A stretch of 64,000 nt of DNA, taken from contig NZ_FRFA01000007.1 of NCBI RefSeq assembly GCF_900143535.1, positions 1 to 64,000 of the forward strand. The letters run 5' to 3'. The notes beneath the pieces are model-generated. The model was not told the origin of the DNA. It worked only from the letters and a program-made list of their open reading frames with translations, and searched no databases. The DNA is from Tateyamaria sp. Alg231-49 (GTDB taxonomy: Bacteria > Pseudomonadota > Alphaproteobacteria > Rhodobacterales > Rhodobacteraceae). The position numbers and the translations under genes were made by a program. Positions 45,289-55,568 of this stretch are shown here, one piece after another. Within the stretch, counting starts at the first letter, position 1; each line of letters starts with the position of its first letter.

Positions 45289-45887
45289 GCGTGTTCGCCT
45301 TTTACCTCTTTTCGATCTGCGTGATCTCGGGGGGGCTGTTCACCGTGATCAGCCGCAACCCGGTGCATTCGGTCCTGTGGTTGATCCTTGCTTTCCTGTC
45401 TTCGGCAGGGTTGTTCGTGATGCTCGGGGCTGAATTCGTCGCGATGTTGCTGATTATCGTCTACGTCGGCGCGGTCGCGGTGCTGTTCCTGTTCGTGGTC
45501 ATGATGCTCGACATCGATTTTGCCGAGCTGAAGGCCGAGATGGCCAAATACATGCCGCTGGCCCTGCTGATCGCCGTGGTGATCCTCATGCAATTTGTGA
45601 TGGCCTTTGGTGCTTGGGAAAGTAATGCCGCCGCCGAAGGGCTGCGTGCGCAGGTCACTCCAGTAGACCGCCACAACACCGAGGCGTTGGGCCTGATCTT
45701 GTATGACCAGTATTTCCTGCTGTTCCAACTGTCCGGTCTGATCCTGTTGGTCGCGATGATTGGTGCGATTGTTCTGACTCTGCGCCACCGCGAGGACGTA
45801 AAGCGGCAGGATGTCGTTGCGCAGATGATGCGCGATCCCAAGCTGGCGATGGAGCTGAAGGACGTCAAACCGGGGCAGGGGCTGTAA
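45285..45887 (+). CDS. nuoJ: NADH-quinone oxidoreductase subunit J
   Basis: A 200-residue membrane subunit with five helices. [30 protein letters not shown] and [20 protein letters not shown] form the family core, including the pi-bulge helix involved in the active/deactive transition. The C terminus [33 protein letters not shown] is the usual cytoplasmic tail in alphaproteobacteria. Confidence 0.97.
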   Translation: MSVFAFYLFSICVISGGLFTVISRNPVHSVLWLILAFLSSAGLFVMLGAEFVAMLLIIVYVGAVAVLFLFVVMMLDIDFAELKAEMAKYMPLALLIAVVILMQFVMAFGAWESNAAAEGLRAQVTPVDRHNTEALGLILYDQYFLLFQLSGLILLVAMIGAIVLTLRHREDVKRQDVVAQMMRDPKLAMELKDVKPGQGL

Positions 45888-45891
45888 GCGG

Positions 45892-46278
45892 ATGGGTATC
45901 AACTTTATGCAAATTAAGCCCATGATTTGTGCTTGTTTCGCGATCGCGATCAGCGGCGCTGCTCTCGCACAAAACGCGGGTGAGACGGCCATTGAAGGCA
46001 TCGATGACCGCTTTGCGATTGCCAGTGAGCATTACGGCGAGGGCAAAGTTCAGATTCAGTCTCGTACCAAGATTGATGACAAAGACGCTTATTCCGTCCA
46101 CGAGGTGGACTGCGTCGAAGGCAAAATGCGCGCGTTTTTCGAGAACACGGACGAAGCGAGTCCTTTACCGACATCTGACAACATTCCCGGTGATGTGCCT
46201 TTTGAGCGTACGCCCGGCCTTGGCCCCTTGGCGCGCCATGCTTGCGAGCAACATGGTTTTAACTTGGTGGAGTGGTGA
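45892..46278 (+). CDS. exported protein of unknown function in the nuo operon
   Basis: A 128-residue protein (or 123 from the ATG at 45907) with a signal peptide ending AISGAALAQ. The mature chain has two cysteines, in EVDCVEGK and RHACEQHG, and is otherwise polar. No family is recognised. It starts 4 bp after nuoJ, so it is in the same transcript. Confidence 0.65.
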   Translation: MGINFMQIKPMICACFAIAISGAALAQNAGETAIEGIDDRFAIASEHYGEGKVQIQSRTKIDDKDAYSVHEVDCVEGKMRAFFENTDEASPLPTSDNIPGDVPFERTPGLGPLARHACEQHGFNLVEW

Positions 46279-46319
46279 CGCATGTGTCTGGTCACGCAAA
46301 ATCGCAGGTTTGCTGCTGA

Positions 46320-46793
46320 ATGAAGAGGCTTCTGCATATCGTCTGTGTCTGTATGGCATTTGGTACGGTTGACGCGGCGGCGTTGACGTTGGCCGATTGC
46401 GAACGGACCACTCACATCTCTCATGGCGGAGAGGCGGATCACCGCGATCTTGGCGACGCCCGCGTGATGTGGCGCGATTGGTGGAGCCAGGAAGGTAGTG
46501 CAACGTCCTTCTCCGTCGTGGATTGCGGACCGGGTGCAGTACTGACCTTTTTGAGCCAAGAAGAAAACATGGGCGCGCGCCTGCCCTTTGATCGCACCGA
46601 CAAAGCCTTGGCCATTATTGCCCGTCACGAAGACGGCGCACGGGCCTTTGCGACATTTGACCGGATAGCTGCCGACCTCAACGGGATCGCGCGCGATATC
46701 ACGATAACCATCCTTGATGCAGAGCCTTGCGCCTGCGCCGCCCTCTATCCAGAGGCGCGGGGGGACAAGACAGAATTCAAGCTGGCGGGTTGA
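46320..46793 (+). CDS. exported cysteine-containing protein of unknown function in the nuo operon
   Basis: A 157-residue protein with a signal peptide (MKRLLHIVCVCMAFGTVDAAA). The mature part has four cysteines (LADCERT, VVDCGPG, EPCACAAL), consistent with two disulfides, and mixed alpha/beta segments such as LAIIARHEDGARAFATFDRIAADL. Family unknown. It lies 28 bp before nuoK. Its ribosome binding site is weak. Confidence 0.6.
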   Translation: MKRLLHIVCVCMAFGTVDAAALTLADCERTTHISHGGEADHRDLGDARVMWRDWWSQEGSATSFSVVDCGPGAVLTFLSQEENMGARLPFDRTDKALAIIARHEDGARAFATFDRIAADLNGIARDITITILDAEPCACAALYPEARGDKTEFKLAG

Positions 46794-46821
46794 TCCGCAC
46801 AAGCCAGATTAGGAAAGACCG

Positions 46822-47127
46822 ATGATCGGACTAGAACACTACCTCACTGTCGCGGCGACCTTGTTCGTCATTGGCATTTTCGGGCTGTTTTTGAACCGCA
46901 AGAACGTGATCATCCTGCTGATGAGCATCGAATTGATGCTCTTGGCAGTGAATATCAACCTTGTGGCGTTCTCATCTTTCCTCGGGGATTTGGTGGGGCA
47001 GGTGTTCACTTTGTTCGTTCTGACCGTCGCCGCTGCTGAGGCGGCGATTGGCTTGGCCATTCTGGTCTGTTTCTTCCGCAACCGTGGCACCATCGCGGTT
47101 GAAGACGTCAACGTGATGAAGGGCTAA
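46822..47127 (+). CDS. nuoK: NADH-quinone oxidoreductase subunit K
   Basis: A 101-residue membrane subunit with three helices, homologous to MrpC. The two buried glutamates of the proton path are present: [13 protein letters not shown] in helix 2 and [13 protein letters not shown] in helix 3. AGGAAAG lies upstream of the ATG. Confidence 0.97.
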   Translation: MIGLEHYLTVAATLFVIGIFGLFLNRKNVIILLMSIELMLLAVNINLVAFSSFLGDLVGQVFTLFVLTVAAAEAAIGLAILVCFFRNRGTIAVEDVNVMKG

Positions 47128-47133
47128 GACATC

Positions 47134-49233
47134 ATGGAAACTATCCTCCTCTTTGCCCCTCTTGTTGGCGCTCTACTGTGTGGGTTTGGCTGGCGCATCT
47201 TTGGTGAGGCTGCGGCCTGCTGGATTGCGACGGGCCTTTTGTTCCTGTCCGCCATCCTGTCGTGGATCACCTTCCTGACCTTTGACGGCACGACCGAAAG
47301 CATTCAGATTCTGCGTTGGATCGAAAGCGGTACCCTCAGTACAGATTGGGCCATTCGCCTTGATCGACTGACCTGCATCATGCTGATCGTGATCACGACG
47401 GTTTCAAGCCTCGTGCACCTTTATTCGTTTGGATACATGGCCCACGATCCTCAGTGGAAAGAGGGCGAAAGCTACAAACCCCGCTTCTTTGCCTATCTCA
47501 GCTTCTTCACCTTCACGATGTTGATGCTGGTGACAGCCGACAACCTTGTGCAGATGTTCTTTGGTTGGGAAGGGGTTGGCGTCGCCTCGTACCTCCTGAT
47601 CGGGTTCTACTATCGCAAGCCCACTGCGAACGCCGCTGCGATCAAGGCTTTTGTGGTGAACCGCGTTGGTGACTTTGGGTTCCTGCTGGGCATCTTTAGC
47701 CTCTACTTCCTTGTCGACAGCATCCGTCTGGATGATATCTTTGCCGCCGCACCAACGCTGGCAGAGACGCAGTTGACCTTCCTGTGGTCCGAATGGAACG
47801 CGGCCAATCTGATCGCCTTCCTGCTGTTCATTGGTGCGATGGGAAAATCGGCGCAACTGTTCCTGCACACATGGTTGCCCGACGCGATGGAGGGGCCGAC
47901 CCCTGTGTCTGCCCTGATCCACGCTGCGACCATGGTGACGGCAGGTGTGTTCCTTGTTTGCCGTATGTCCCCGCTGATGGAATTTGCGCCAGAGGCGATG
48001 ATGTTTGTCACCTTCATTGGCGCCACCACTGCGTTCTTTGCAGCCACCGTGGGTTTGGTGCAGACCGACATCAAACGTGTGATCGCCTATTCGACCTGTT
48101 CACAGCTGGGCTATATGTTCGTGGCCGCAGGCGTCGGCATGTATTCGGCGGCGATGTTCCATCTGCTGACGCACGCGTTCTTCAAGGCGATGTTGTTCCT
48201 TGGGGCCGGATCAGTCATCCACGCAATGCACCACGAACAGGACATGACCAACTATGGCGGCCTGCGCAAAAAGATCCCCTATACCTTCATGGCGATGATG
48301 ATCGGCACATTAGCCATCACCGGTGTGGGTATTCCAGTTTGGATCTTAACGCTGGGTGAAATTCCCATCGGCTTCGCGGGCTTCCAGTCCAAAGACGCCA
48401 TCGTCGAAAGCGCCTATGCCGCTGGAACAGGGTACAGCTTTTGGATGCTGGTCATTGCGGCGCTGTTCACCAGTTTCTACAGCTGGCGTCTGATGTTCCT
48501 CACCTTCTACGGTGAGCCGCGCGGGGACAAGCACACCCACGATCACGCTCATGAAAGCCCAATGACAATGCTCGTCCCTCTGGGCGTGCTCAGCCTTGGC
48601 GCGATCTTTGCGGGCATGGTCTGGTACGGATCTTTCTTCGGACACGTGGACAAAGTCGCCAAGTTCTACGGCATCCCTTATGCCGAAGCGGGCGAAGATC
48701 ATTCGGCCATCGTTACCCCACGCGATAAGGCGGCAGGGAAGAAAGACGGCGAACATCACTATGTGTTTGCGGGCGAGCCGGGGCAGGGCGCTCTTTACAT
48801 GGCGCCTGACAACACGGTTCTGGATGACGCGCACAAGGTGCCGTATTGGGTTAAAACCTCGCCCTTTGCAGCGATGCTTCTGGGTTTCCTGACCGCCTAT
48901 TGGTTCTACATCAAAAACCCCAGCCTGCCGGGTCGTCTGGCCGAAAACCAACGTCCGCTTTACCTGTTCCTCAAGAACAAGTGGTACTTTGACGAGCTGT
49001 ATCACTACATCTTTATCGTTCCGGCGATGTGGATCGGTAAGCAGCTGTGGAAAAAGGGTGACGGCAAGGTCATTGACGGGTCGATCAACGGTGTGTCCAT
49101 GGGGCTCGTGCCCTTTATCACCCGCCTCGCTGGCCGTGCGCAGTCCGGCTATATCTTTACCTATGCCTTCGCCATGGTGATCGGGATCGCGGTTCTGATC
49201 ACGTGGATGACGCTCAGCGGAGGAGCGAACTGA
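47134..49233 (+). CDS. nuoL: NADH-quinone oxidoreductase subunit L
   Basis: A 699-residue antiporter-like subunit, the distal proton pump with the long lateral helix at its C-terminal end. [20 protein letters not shown] carries the key Glu, [33 protein letters not shown] the Lys-helix region, and [16 protein letters not shown] the next conserved part. The extra cytoplasmic loop around [10 protein letters not shown] is typical for alphaproteobacteria. Its stop shares one base with the nuoM start. Confidence 0.97.
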   Translation: METILLFAPLVGALLCGFGWRIFGEAAACWIATGLLFLSAILSWITFLTFDGTTESIQILRWIESGTLSTDWAIRLDRLTCIMLIVITTVSSLVHLYSFGYMAHDPQWKEGESYKPRFFAYLSFFTFTMLMLVTADNLVQMFFGWEGVGVASYLLIGFYYRKPTANAAAIKAFVVNRVGDFGFLLGIFSLYFLVDSIRLDDIFAAAPTLAETQLTFLWSEWNAANLIAFLLFIGAMGKSAQLFLHTWLPDAMEGPTPVSALIHAATMVTAGVFLVCRMSPLMEFAPEAMMFVTFIGATTAFFAATVGLVQTDIKRVIAYSTCSQLGYMFVAAGVGMYSAAMFHLLTHAFFKAMLFLGAGSVIHAMHHEQDMTNYGGLRKKIPYTFMAMMIGTLAITGVGIPVWILTLGEIPIGFAGFQSKDAIVESAYAAGTGYSFWMLVIAALFTSFYSWRLMFLTFYGEPRGDKHTHDHAHESPMTMLVPLGVLSLGAIFAGMVWYGSFFGHVDKVAKFYGIPYAEAGEDHSAIVTPRDKAAGKKDGEHHYVFAGEPGQGALYMAPDNTVLDDAHKVPYWVKTSPFAAMLLGFLTAYWFYIKNPSLPGRLAENQRPLYLFLKNKWYFDELYHYIFIVPAMWIGKQLWKKGDGKVIDGSINGVSMGLVPFITRLAGRAQSGYIFTYAFAMVIGIAVLITWMTLSGGAN

Positions 49234-50774
49234 TGGACAACCTTCTTTCCATCGTAACCTTCTTGCCCGCGGTTGCGGCGTTCATCCTTGCGATTTTCCT
49301 GCGCGGTGATGATGAGGCGGCCAATCGCAATGCAAAGTGGGTGGCCATGGCCACCACCTCCATTACCTTCATCGTGTCATTGTTCATCCTTGTTGAGTTT
49401 GATCGCAACGACACCGGCTTTCAGTTCGTGGAAGAGGGCGCGTGGATCATGGGCCTGTCTTACAAGATGGGTGTGGACGGGATTTCGGTTCTGTTTGTGA
49501 TGCTAACCACCTTCATGATGCCGCTGGTCATCGCAGCGTCGTGGAATGTGGAAACACGGGTCAAGGAATACATGATCGCGTTCCTGATGCTGGAAACGCT
49601 GATGCTTGGCGTATTCATGGCGCTGGATCTGGTGTTGTTCTACCTGTTCTTCGAGGCCGGGCTGATCCCAATGTTCCTGATCATCGGTATCTGGGGGGGG
49701 GCGAACCGGATCTATGCGTCGTTCAAGTTCTTCCTCTACACGTTCCTCGGCTCGGTTCTGATGCTGGTGGCAATGGTGGGGATGTATGCGGACGCGGGCA
49801 CCACCGATATCGAACAGCTTCTGACACACAATTTTGACTTTGCCACGTTTGAGTTGCTGGGCATTCAGGTTGTTGGTGGCTTGCAGACGCTGCTGTTCCT
49901 TGCCTTCTTTGCGAGCTTTGCGGTCAAGATGCCGATGTGGCCTGTGCACACATGGCTACCGGATGCGCACGTACAGGCCCCGACGGCTGGCTCTGTCGTT
50001 CTGGCTGCGATCTTGTTGAAGCTGGGCGGCTACGGGTTCATCCGCTTTTCCTTGCCGATGTTCCCCGTTGGGGCTGAGGTGCTGACGCCGCTGGTCTTGT
50101 GGATGTCTGCGATTGCGGTTGTCTACACATCGCTCGTGGCACTGGTGCAAGAAGACATGAAGAAGCTGATTGCCTATTCGTCTGTGGCCCACATGGGTTT
50201 TGTCACTATGGGCATCTTTGCGGCCAACCAGCAGGGGGTTGATGGGGCCATCTTTCAGATGATCAGCCACGGCTTTATCTCGGGCGCACTCTTTTTGTGT
50301 GTTGGCGTGATCTATGACCGGATGCACACGCGGGACATCGACGCCTATGGCGGTCTTGCGAACCGGATGCCGGCCTACGCGATGATCTTCATGCTATTCA
50401 CGATGGCCAACGTTGGCCTTCCGGGCACCTCGGGTTTTGTGGGTGAATTCCTGACGCTGATGGCGGTGTTCCAGGTCAACACATGGGTTGCGCTTGTCGC
50501 GACGTCTGGTGTGATCTTCTCTGCCGCTTATGCGCTCTGGCTCTATCGTCGGGTCGTGATGGGCGATCTGATCAAGGAAAGCCTCAAGTCGATCACCGAT
50601 ATGACACGGCGCGAGCGTGCGATCTTTGCCCCGCTGGTGGTGATGACGATCCTTCTGGGGGTCTACCCATCGCTGATCCTCGACATTACCGGGCCGTCAG
50701 TCGCGGCCCTGGTAAGCAACTACGACACGGCACTTGCGGCGGCTGAAGCTGCAACGCAGCTGGCTGCGAATTAA
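49233..50774 (+). CDS. nuoM: NADH-quinone oxidoreductase subunit M
   Basis: A 513-residue antiporter-like proton-pumping subunit. [22 protein letters not shown] contains the conserved Glu, [22 protein letters not shown] the central Lys-helix region, and [16 protein letters not shown] the following motif. The ATG at 49233 overlaps the nuoL stop (TGATGG); a further ten codons upstream are open only by chance. Confidence 0.97.
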   Translation: MDNLLSIVTFLPAVAAFILAIFLRGDDEAANRNAKWVAMATTSITFIVSLFILVEFDRNDTGFQFVEEGAWIMGLSYKMGVDGISVLFVMLTTFMMPLVIAASWNVETRVKEYMIAFLMLETLMLGVFMALDLVLFYLFFEAGLIPMFLIIGIWGGANRIYASFKFFLYTFLGSVLMLVAMVGMYADAGTTDIEQLLTHNFDFATFELLGIQVVGGLQTLLFLAFFASFAVKMPMWPVHTWLPDAHVQAPTAGSVVLAAILLKLGGYGFIRFSLPMFPVGAEVLTPLVLWMSAIAVVYTSLVALVQEDMKKLIAYSSVAHMGFVTMGIFAANQQGVDGAIFQMISHGFISGALFLCVGVIYDRMHTRDIDAYGGLANRMPAYAMIFMLFTMANVGLPGTSGFVGEFLTLMAVFQVNTWVALVATSGVIFSAAYALWLYRRVVMGDLIKESLKSITDMTRRERAIFAPLVVMTILLGVYPSLILDITGPSVAALVSNYDTALAAAEAATQLAAN

Positions 50775-50787
50775 GGACTGAATTGAT

Positions 50788-52227
50788 ATGATCTCCGCTG
50801 ATCTGAACATCATCCTACCTGAAATCCTGCTGGCCGTTTTTGCCATGCTCGGGCTGCTGGGCGCGGTATACTCGTCAAAAGACGGGCTGGCCTCGCCGCT
50901 GCTATGGGCGACGTCTGCGGTGTTTTTGGCCGTTGCCGCGTGGATCGGATTTACGGGCGAAGGAGTGAACATCGCCTTTAACGGCATGTTCGTCGATGAC
51001 GCCTTTTCCCGCTTTGCCAAAGTGGCGATCCTTGTCTCTGCCGCTGCGGTCCTGTTGATGAGCGAAGCCTATATGTCGTCGCGCGGCATCTTGCGTTTTG
51101 AGTACCCTGTACTGGTCGTGTTGGCCGTGGTTGGCATGATGATGATGGTGTCTGCGGGCGATTTGATGGCGCTTTACATGGGGCTCGAGTTGCAGTCGCT
51201 GGCGCTCTACGTGGTCGCCTCATTGCGCCGGGACTCGGTAAAATCGACCGAAGCGGGCCTAAAGTACTTTGTGCTTGGCGCTTTGTCCTCTGGCTTGCTG
51301 CTTTATGGTGCGTCGTTGGTCTATGGCTATGCTGGCACAACGCTGTTCTCTGGCATCGTTCAAGTGGCCGAAGAGGGTGTTTCTCTGGGTCTATTGTTTG
51401 GCCTTGTGTTCCTCATGGCTGGCCTTGCCTTCAAAGTTTCTGCTGTGCCGTTCCATATGTGGACGCCTGATGTCTACGAAGGGTCGCCCACGCCGATCAC
51501 AGCCTTCTTTGCGACAGCGCCAAAGGTTGCGGCGATGGCCCTGTTTGCACGCGTGATGCATGACGCCTTTGGCGGCGCAGTTGCAGACTGGCAGCAGATC
51601 ATGGCCCTTTTGTCGGTCCTGTCCATGTTCCTTGGCGCCTTTGCGGCCATTGGGCAGACCAATATCAAACGACTGATGGCGTTTTCGTCTATCGCCCACA
51701 TGGGATATGCACTGATGGGCTTGGCCGCTGGCACTGTTCTGGGTGTACAGGCGATGCTGGTCTATATGGCCATCTACGTCACCATGAATGTCGGCACCTT
51801 TGCGTTCATCCTGATGATGGAGAAAGACGGGCAACCCATCACCGACATCGGGTCACTGAACATGTATGCCAAGCGGGAACCCACCCGGGCACTGGCCATG
51901 CTGGTGCTGTTGTTCTCTCTGGCGGGTGTCCCGCCAATGCTGGGCTTTTTTGGCAAGCTGTACGTGCTGCGCGCGGCCTATGAGGCAGATTTGATCTGGC
52001 TGGCGGTTGCTGGCGTGATCGCGTCGGTCATCGGGGCCTACTACTACCTGCGCATCGTCTTCTTCATGTATTTCGGCGAAGAGCCAGAAGAAGGATTGAA
52101 CGGCGGCAAATCAGTGATCCTGTCAGCAATGCTGCTCGGATCTGCGGCTGTGATGGTCTTTGGTATCGTCAACATGTTCGGGGTCGAAGGTGCGGCAGCG
52201 ATGGCAGCACAGACACTGGTCAACTAA
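50788..52227 (+). CDS. nuoN: NADH-quinone oxidoreductase subunit N
   Basis: A 479-residue antiporter-like subunit, last of the complex I genes. [20 protein letters not shown] has the conserved Glu, [29 protein letters not shown] the Lys-helix region, and [16 protein letters not shown] the next motif. Only 37 bp separate it from birA, with no terminator, so birA, coaX and the RNase J gene are probably read through from the nuo transcript. Confidence 0.97.
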   Translation: MISADLNIILPEILLAVFAMLGLLGAVYSSKDGLASPLLWATSAVFLAVAAWIGFTGEGVNIAFNGMFVDDAFSRFAKVAILVSAAAVLLMSEAYMSSRGILRFEYPVLVVLAVVGMMMMVSAGDLMALYMGLELQSLALYVVASLRRDSVKSTEAGLKYFVLGALSSGLLLYGASLVYGYAGTTLFSGIVQVAEEGVSLGLLFGLVFLMAGLAFKVSAVPFHMWTPDVYEGSPTPITAFFATAPKVAAMALFARVMHDAFGGAVADWQQIMALLSVLSMFLGAFAAIGQTNIKRLMAFSSIAHMGYALMGLAAGTVLGVQAMLVYMAIYVTMNVGTFAFILMMEKDGQPITDIGSLNMYAKREPTRALAMLVLLFSLAGVPPMLGFFGKLYVLRAAYEADLIWLAVAGVIASVIGAYYYLRIVFFMYFGEEPEEGLNGGKSVILSAMLLGSAAVMVFGIVNMFGVEGAAAMAAQTLVN

Positions 52228-52264
52228 GCGCTTGGTGGCCGATTGACCCTTTGGGGGTGAAGCC

Positions 52265-53032
52265 TTGAATTCAAAGCCGGCAGGAACGCTTTGGCCCAGA
52301 GGATATGGGCGGATTGTGTTGTCCGCCGTGGATTCGACGCTAAGCGAAGCGGCGCGTATTGCGCCCGAGCTTGGCGGGCCGACTTGGATCATGGCATACG
52401 AACAGACAGCGGCGCGGGGCCGTCGTGGACGTGCTTGGGTGATGCCAACGGGGAACTTTGCAGCGACGCTGGTACTGCCACTGGCCGATGATCCGGGGCA
52501 GGCGGCATTGCGCTCTTTCGTCGTTTCACTCGCCTTGCATGAAGCTTTTGTAGCGGCAACGGGCCGTAGCGCCGCTTTTGCCCTGAAATGGCCCAACGAC
52601 GTCTTGCTGAACGGAGGAAAGGTGGCTGGTATTCTTCTGGAAACGATCAGCACCGGGGCGCGAATGAGCCATTTGGCGATCGGCATTGGCGTGAACCTTG
52701 CAGCGGCACCTGATCTGGCAGAAGTTGAGGCTGGTGCAGTGCGCCCGGTCGCGGTGGCATCAGACCTTGGCGTGCGCATTGATCCGGTCGACTTTCTGGA
52801 CCTGTTGGCCGCGTCCTATGCCCGTTTTGAGGATCAGTTTTCGCAGTACGGATTTGCCCCGATCCGCACGTCGTGGTTGGCGCACGCGGCCCGATTGGGC
52901 GAAAAGATCACTGCGCGCACAGTGCGGGACGAACATGTGGGCACGTTCAGGGATGTGGACGAGACCGGACAACTTGTTTTAGAGACGCAGGCAGGCCGCG
53001 TGACCATTCCTGCGGGCGACGTCTATTTCTGA
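52265..53032 (+). CDS. birA: biotin--[acetyl-CoA-carboxylase] ligase, monofunctional
   Basis: A 255-residue biotin protein ligase. The ATP/biotin loop is TAARGRRGRAWVMP, followed by ALKWPNDVLLNGGKVAGILLE with the catalytic Lys, and a small C-terminal SH3-like domain. There is no N-terminal helix-turn-helix, so it does not repress biotin synthesis. TTG at 52265 is the likely start, preceded by GGGGGTGA. Its clients include acetyl-CoA carboxylase and the methylcrotonyl-CoA carboxylase encoded at 24-28 kb. Confidence 0.93.
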   Translation: MNSKPAGTLWPRGYGRIVLSAVDSTLSEAARIAPELGGPTWIMAYEQTAARGRRGRAWVMPTGNFAATLVLPLADDPGQAALRSFVVSLALHEAFVAATGRSAAFALKWPNDVLLNGGKVAGILLETISTGARMSHLAIGIGVNLAAAPDLAEVEAGAVRPVAVASDLGVRIDPVDFLDLLAASYARFEDQFSQYGFAPIRTSWLAHAARLGEKITARTVRDEHVGTFRDVDETGQLVLETQAGRVTIPAGDVYF

Positions 53033-53044
53033 AAGGGGCACATT

Positions 53045-53818
53045 ATGCTCTTGGCCATTGACTGCGGCAACACCAACACTGTGTTTGCGATCTGGGACGG
53101 AGAAGCGTTCATCGGCACATGGCGCACCTCGACTGAGTGGCAGCGCACAGCCGATCAGTACTATGTCTGGCTGTCCACGCTGATGAAGTTTCAGCAGATT
53201 GACGTTGAGATTACGGATGTAATCGTGTCTTCCACCGTGCCGCGTGTGGTGTTTAACCTCCGCGTCTTTGCGGATCGCTACTTCAACACGCGGCCCATCG
53301 TGGTTGGTAAACCTGACTGTCTGTTGCCTGTGGATGTCCGGGTGGATGAGGGCACTCAAGTGGGTCCCGACCGGCTTGTAAACACCGTCGCCGGATACGA
53401 TCTGTTCGGCGGTGATCTGATTATGGTGGACTTTGGGACAGCCACCACCTTTGACGTGGTCGACAGCGACGGGGCCTACATCGGCGGGGTGATTTCGCCG
53501 GGTGTGAACCTGTCGCTTGAGGCGTTGCACAATGCCGCCGCCGCACTACCCCATGTAGACATCACCAAGCCACAAGCCGTGATCGGCACCAACACAGTCG
53601 CCTGTATGCAGTCTGGCGTGTTTTGGGGTTACGTCGGCCTTGTGCGTGAGATATGTGCCCGAATTAAAGCGGAACGCGCCCGCGACATGCGCGTCATCTC
53701 AACAGGGGGGCTGGCACCGCTTTTTCAGCAGTCAGAAGCCCTGTTTGACCACTTTATCGACGATTTGACGATGCATGGCCTGACGGTCATCCATCGCTAT
53801 AACAAGGAAAATAACTGA
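53045..53818 (+). CDS. coaX: type III pantothenate kinase
   Basis: A 257-residue kinase of the ASKHA fold making 4'-phosphopantothenate, the first step of coenzyme A synthesis. MLLAIDCGNTNTVFAIWDG holds the catalytic Asp-6; GPDRLVNTVAGYDLFGGDLIMVDFGTATTFDVV and GGVISPGVNLSLEAL follow as expected for the CoaX type. It lies 12 bp after birA and 4 bp before the RNase J gene, an arrangement common in alphaproteobacteria. Confidence 0.95.
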   Translation: MLLAIDCGNTNTVFAIWDGEAFIGTWRTSTEWQRTADQYYVWLSTLMKFQQIDVEITDVIVSSTVPRVVFNLRVFADRYFNTRPIVVGKPDCLLPVDVRVDEGTQVGPDRLVNTVAGYDLFGGDLIMVDFGTATTFDVVDSDGAYIGGVISPGVNLSLEALHNAAAALPHVDITKPQAVIGTNTVACMQSGVFWGYVGLVREICARIKAERARDMRVISTGGLAPLFQQSEALFDHFIDDLTMHGLTVIHRYNKENN

Positions 53819-53822
53819 CAAA

Positions 53823-55493
53823 ATGAGCAGTGAACGATTGATCTACCTGCCCCTCGGAGGGGCGGGTGAAATAGGCATGAACGCCTATGTGTATGGCTAT
53901 GGTGCCCCTGAACAAGAACGGCTGATTGTGGTTGATCTGGGCGTGGCCTTTCCGGATATGGACGGATCACCCGGTGTGGACCTGATCCTGCCGGACATCG
54001 CCTGGCTGGCGGAACGGCGTGACCGGATTGACGGGGTGTTCATCACCCACGCGCACGAAGACCATGTTGGCGCGGTCTCTCACACCTATGAACAGCTTGG
54101 TGCGCCAATCTATGCGCGCCCCTTCACGGCCAACATCGCACGGCGCAAGATGGTCGAGCGTGGGCATCCGGATGATGCAGTGACAGTTGTGGCCGGATGG
54201 CCTGATCAGGTCGAGGCTGGCCCCTTCAAGGTTGGCTTTTTGCCCATGTCCCACTCTATCCCTGAAAGTGCGGCGCTGGTCATTGATACGCCCGAGGGAC
54301 GTGTGATCCACTCTGGCGATTTCAAGCTAGATGAGACGCCATTGGTGGGTGAACCTTTTGATCCTGACCTTTGGGCTGAGGTGTCCAAGGATGGGGTGAA
54401 GGCGCTGATCTGTGACAGTACCAATGTCTTTTCTCCTAATCCCGGTCGTTCTGAGGCCAGCGTTGGGCCAGAGATTGAAAAGCTGGTACGCGCCCATGAC
54501 ACAGGCATCGTGGTCGCCACGACCTTTGCTTCCAACGTCGCACGGGTCAAAACGCTGGCCGAAGCAGGGGACCGTGCAGGCCGTTCGATCGTTCTGTTGG
54601 GGCGTGCGATGCGCCGGATGATCGAAGCCTCAATTGAAACGGGCGTGCTCAAGGACTTTCCGTCTGTGATCAGCCCCGAGGACGCGCGCAACATCCCGCG
54701 TGAAAACCTGATGCTGCTGGTCACCGGATCCCAAGGGGAACGGCGCGCGGCGTCAGCTCAACTGGCCAATGGCAAGTATATGGGGTTGGAGCTGAAAGAG
54801 GGCGACCTGTTCCTGTTCTCGTCCAAAACCATTCCCGGCAATGAACGGGGCGTGATCCGCATCATGAACCAGCTGAGCGAAAAGGGTGTGGATGTGGTCG
54901 ACGACTCGTCTGGCCTTTACCACGTTTCCGGCCACGCCAACCGGCCTGATCTGGAACGCTTGCAAGAGATCGTGAACCCGCAGGTGGTTGTGCCGATGCA
55001 CGGTGAACACCGGCATTTGCGTGAGCATGTGAAACTGACCGAGGGCAAAGGGCGCACAGGCGTTCTGGCCGTAAACGGGATGATGATCGAGCTGTCTGGC
55101 AATGCACCGCGCGTGGTTGAGTATATCGAGACCGGACGGACTTATCTGGATGGCTCTGTTCAAATCGGTGCTTTGGACGGCGTCGTACGCGACCGCATTC
55201 GCATGGCTTTGAATGGACATGTGACGGTGACACTGATCTTGGATGAAGAAGACGAACCGCTCGGTGATCCTTGGTGCGAGACTATGGGTATTGCGGAAAC
55301 GGGTCGTAGCAAAGCGGCTGTGGTCGAGGTGCTGGAGGCGGACCTGAGCCAGTTCCTCGGGCGCGCTGATGCAAAGACGTTGCGGGACGATTCCAATCTG
55401 GAAGAGGCTTTGCGCCGTGTCGTGCGCAAAACGGCGCAGGACGAGATTGGCAAGAAGCCTGAGGTGACAGTGGTGATCAGCCGGATGCACTGA
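53823..55493 (+). CDS. ribonuclease J
   Basis: A 556-residue metallo-beta-lactamase/beta-CASP ribonuclease with 5'-exo and endo activity in mRNA decay and rRNA maturation. The zinc motif is THAHEDHVGA (His-76, His-78, Asp-80, His-81); MSHSIPES and IHSGDFKLDETP supply further ligands. VTGSQGERRAA and HVSGHANRPDLERL belong to the beta-CASP part, and a C-terminal domain follows. Alphaproteobacteria have RNase J beside RNase E, so presence here is normal. The operon ends at the strong terminator just downstream. Confidence 0.93.
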   Translation: MSSERLIYLPLGGAGEIGMNAYVYGYGAPEQERLIVVDLGVAFPDMDGSPGVDLILPDIAWLAERRDRIDGVFITHAHEDHVGAVSHTYEQLGAPIYARPFTANIARRKMVERGHPDDAVTVVAGWPDQVEAGPFKVGFLPMSHSIPESAALVIDTPEGRVIHSGDFKLDETPLVGEPFDPDLWAEVSKDGVKALICDSTNVFSPNPGRSEASVGPEIEKLVRAHDTGIVVATTFASNVARVKTLAEAGDRAGRSIVLLGRAMRRMIEASIETGVLKDFPSVISPEDARNIPRENLMLLVTGSQGERRAASAQLANGKYMGLELKEGDLFLFSSKTIPGNERGVIRIMNQLSEKGVDVVDDSSGLYHVSGHANRPDLERLQEIVNPQVVVPMHGEHRHLREHVKLTEGKGRTGVLAVNGMMIELSGNAPRVVEYIETGRTYLDGSVQIGALDGVVRDRIRMALNGHVTVTLILDEEDEPLGDPWCETMGIAETGRSKAAVVEVLEADLSQFLGRADAKTLRDDSNLEEALRRVVRKTAQDEIGKKPEVTVVISRMH

Positions 55494-55513
55494 AGCGGGC
55501 TGTGATTGAACGG

Positions 55514-55543
55514 AAAAAAGGCGGGCCTCTGGCCCGCCTTTTT
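55514..55543. terminator. bidirectional rho-independent terminator
   Basis: A GC-rich perfect stem, GGCGGGCC/GGCCCGCC, with a 3-nt loop, flanked by six A on the left and five T on the right. It can stop the RNase J transcript on the plus strand and the helicase transcript on the minus strand. Confidence 0.93.
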
Positions 55544-55568
55544 GCGTCTTTGCAGTTGCGTAAGCGAG

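Noticed and set aside
44616-46001. 461-codon minus-strand open frame opposite nuoI and nuoJ
   Set aside because: It spans three well-supported plus-strand genes and is rich in Gln and His without any known domain.
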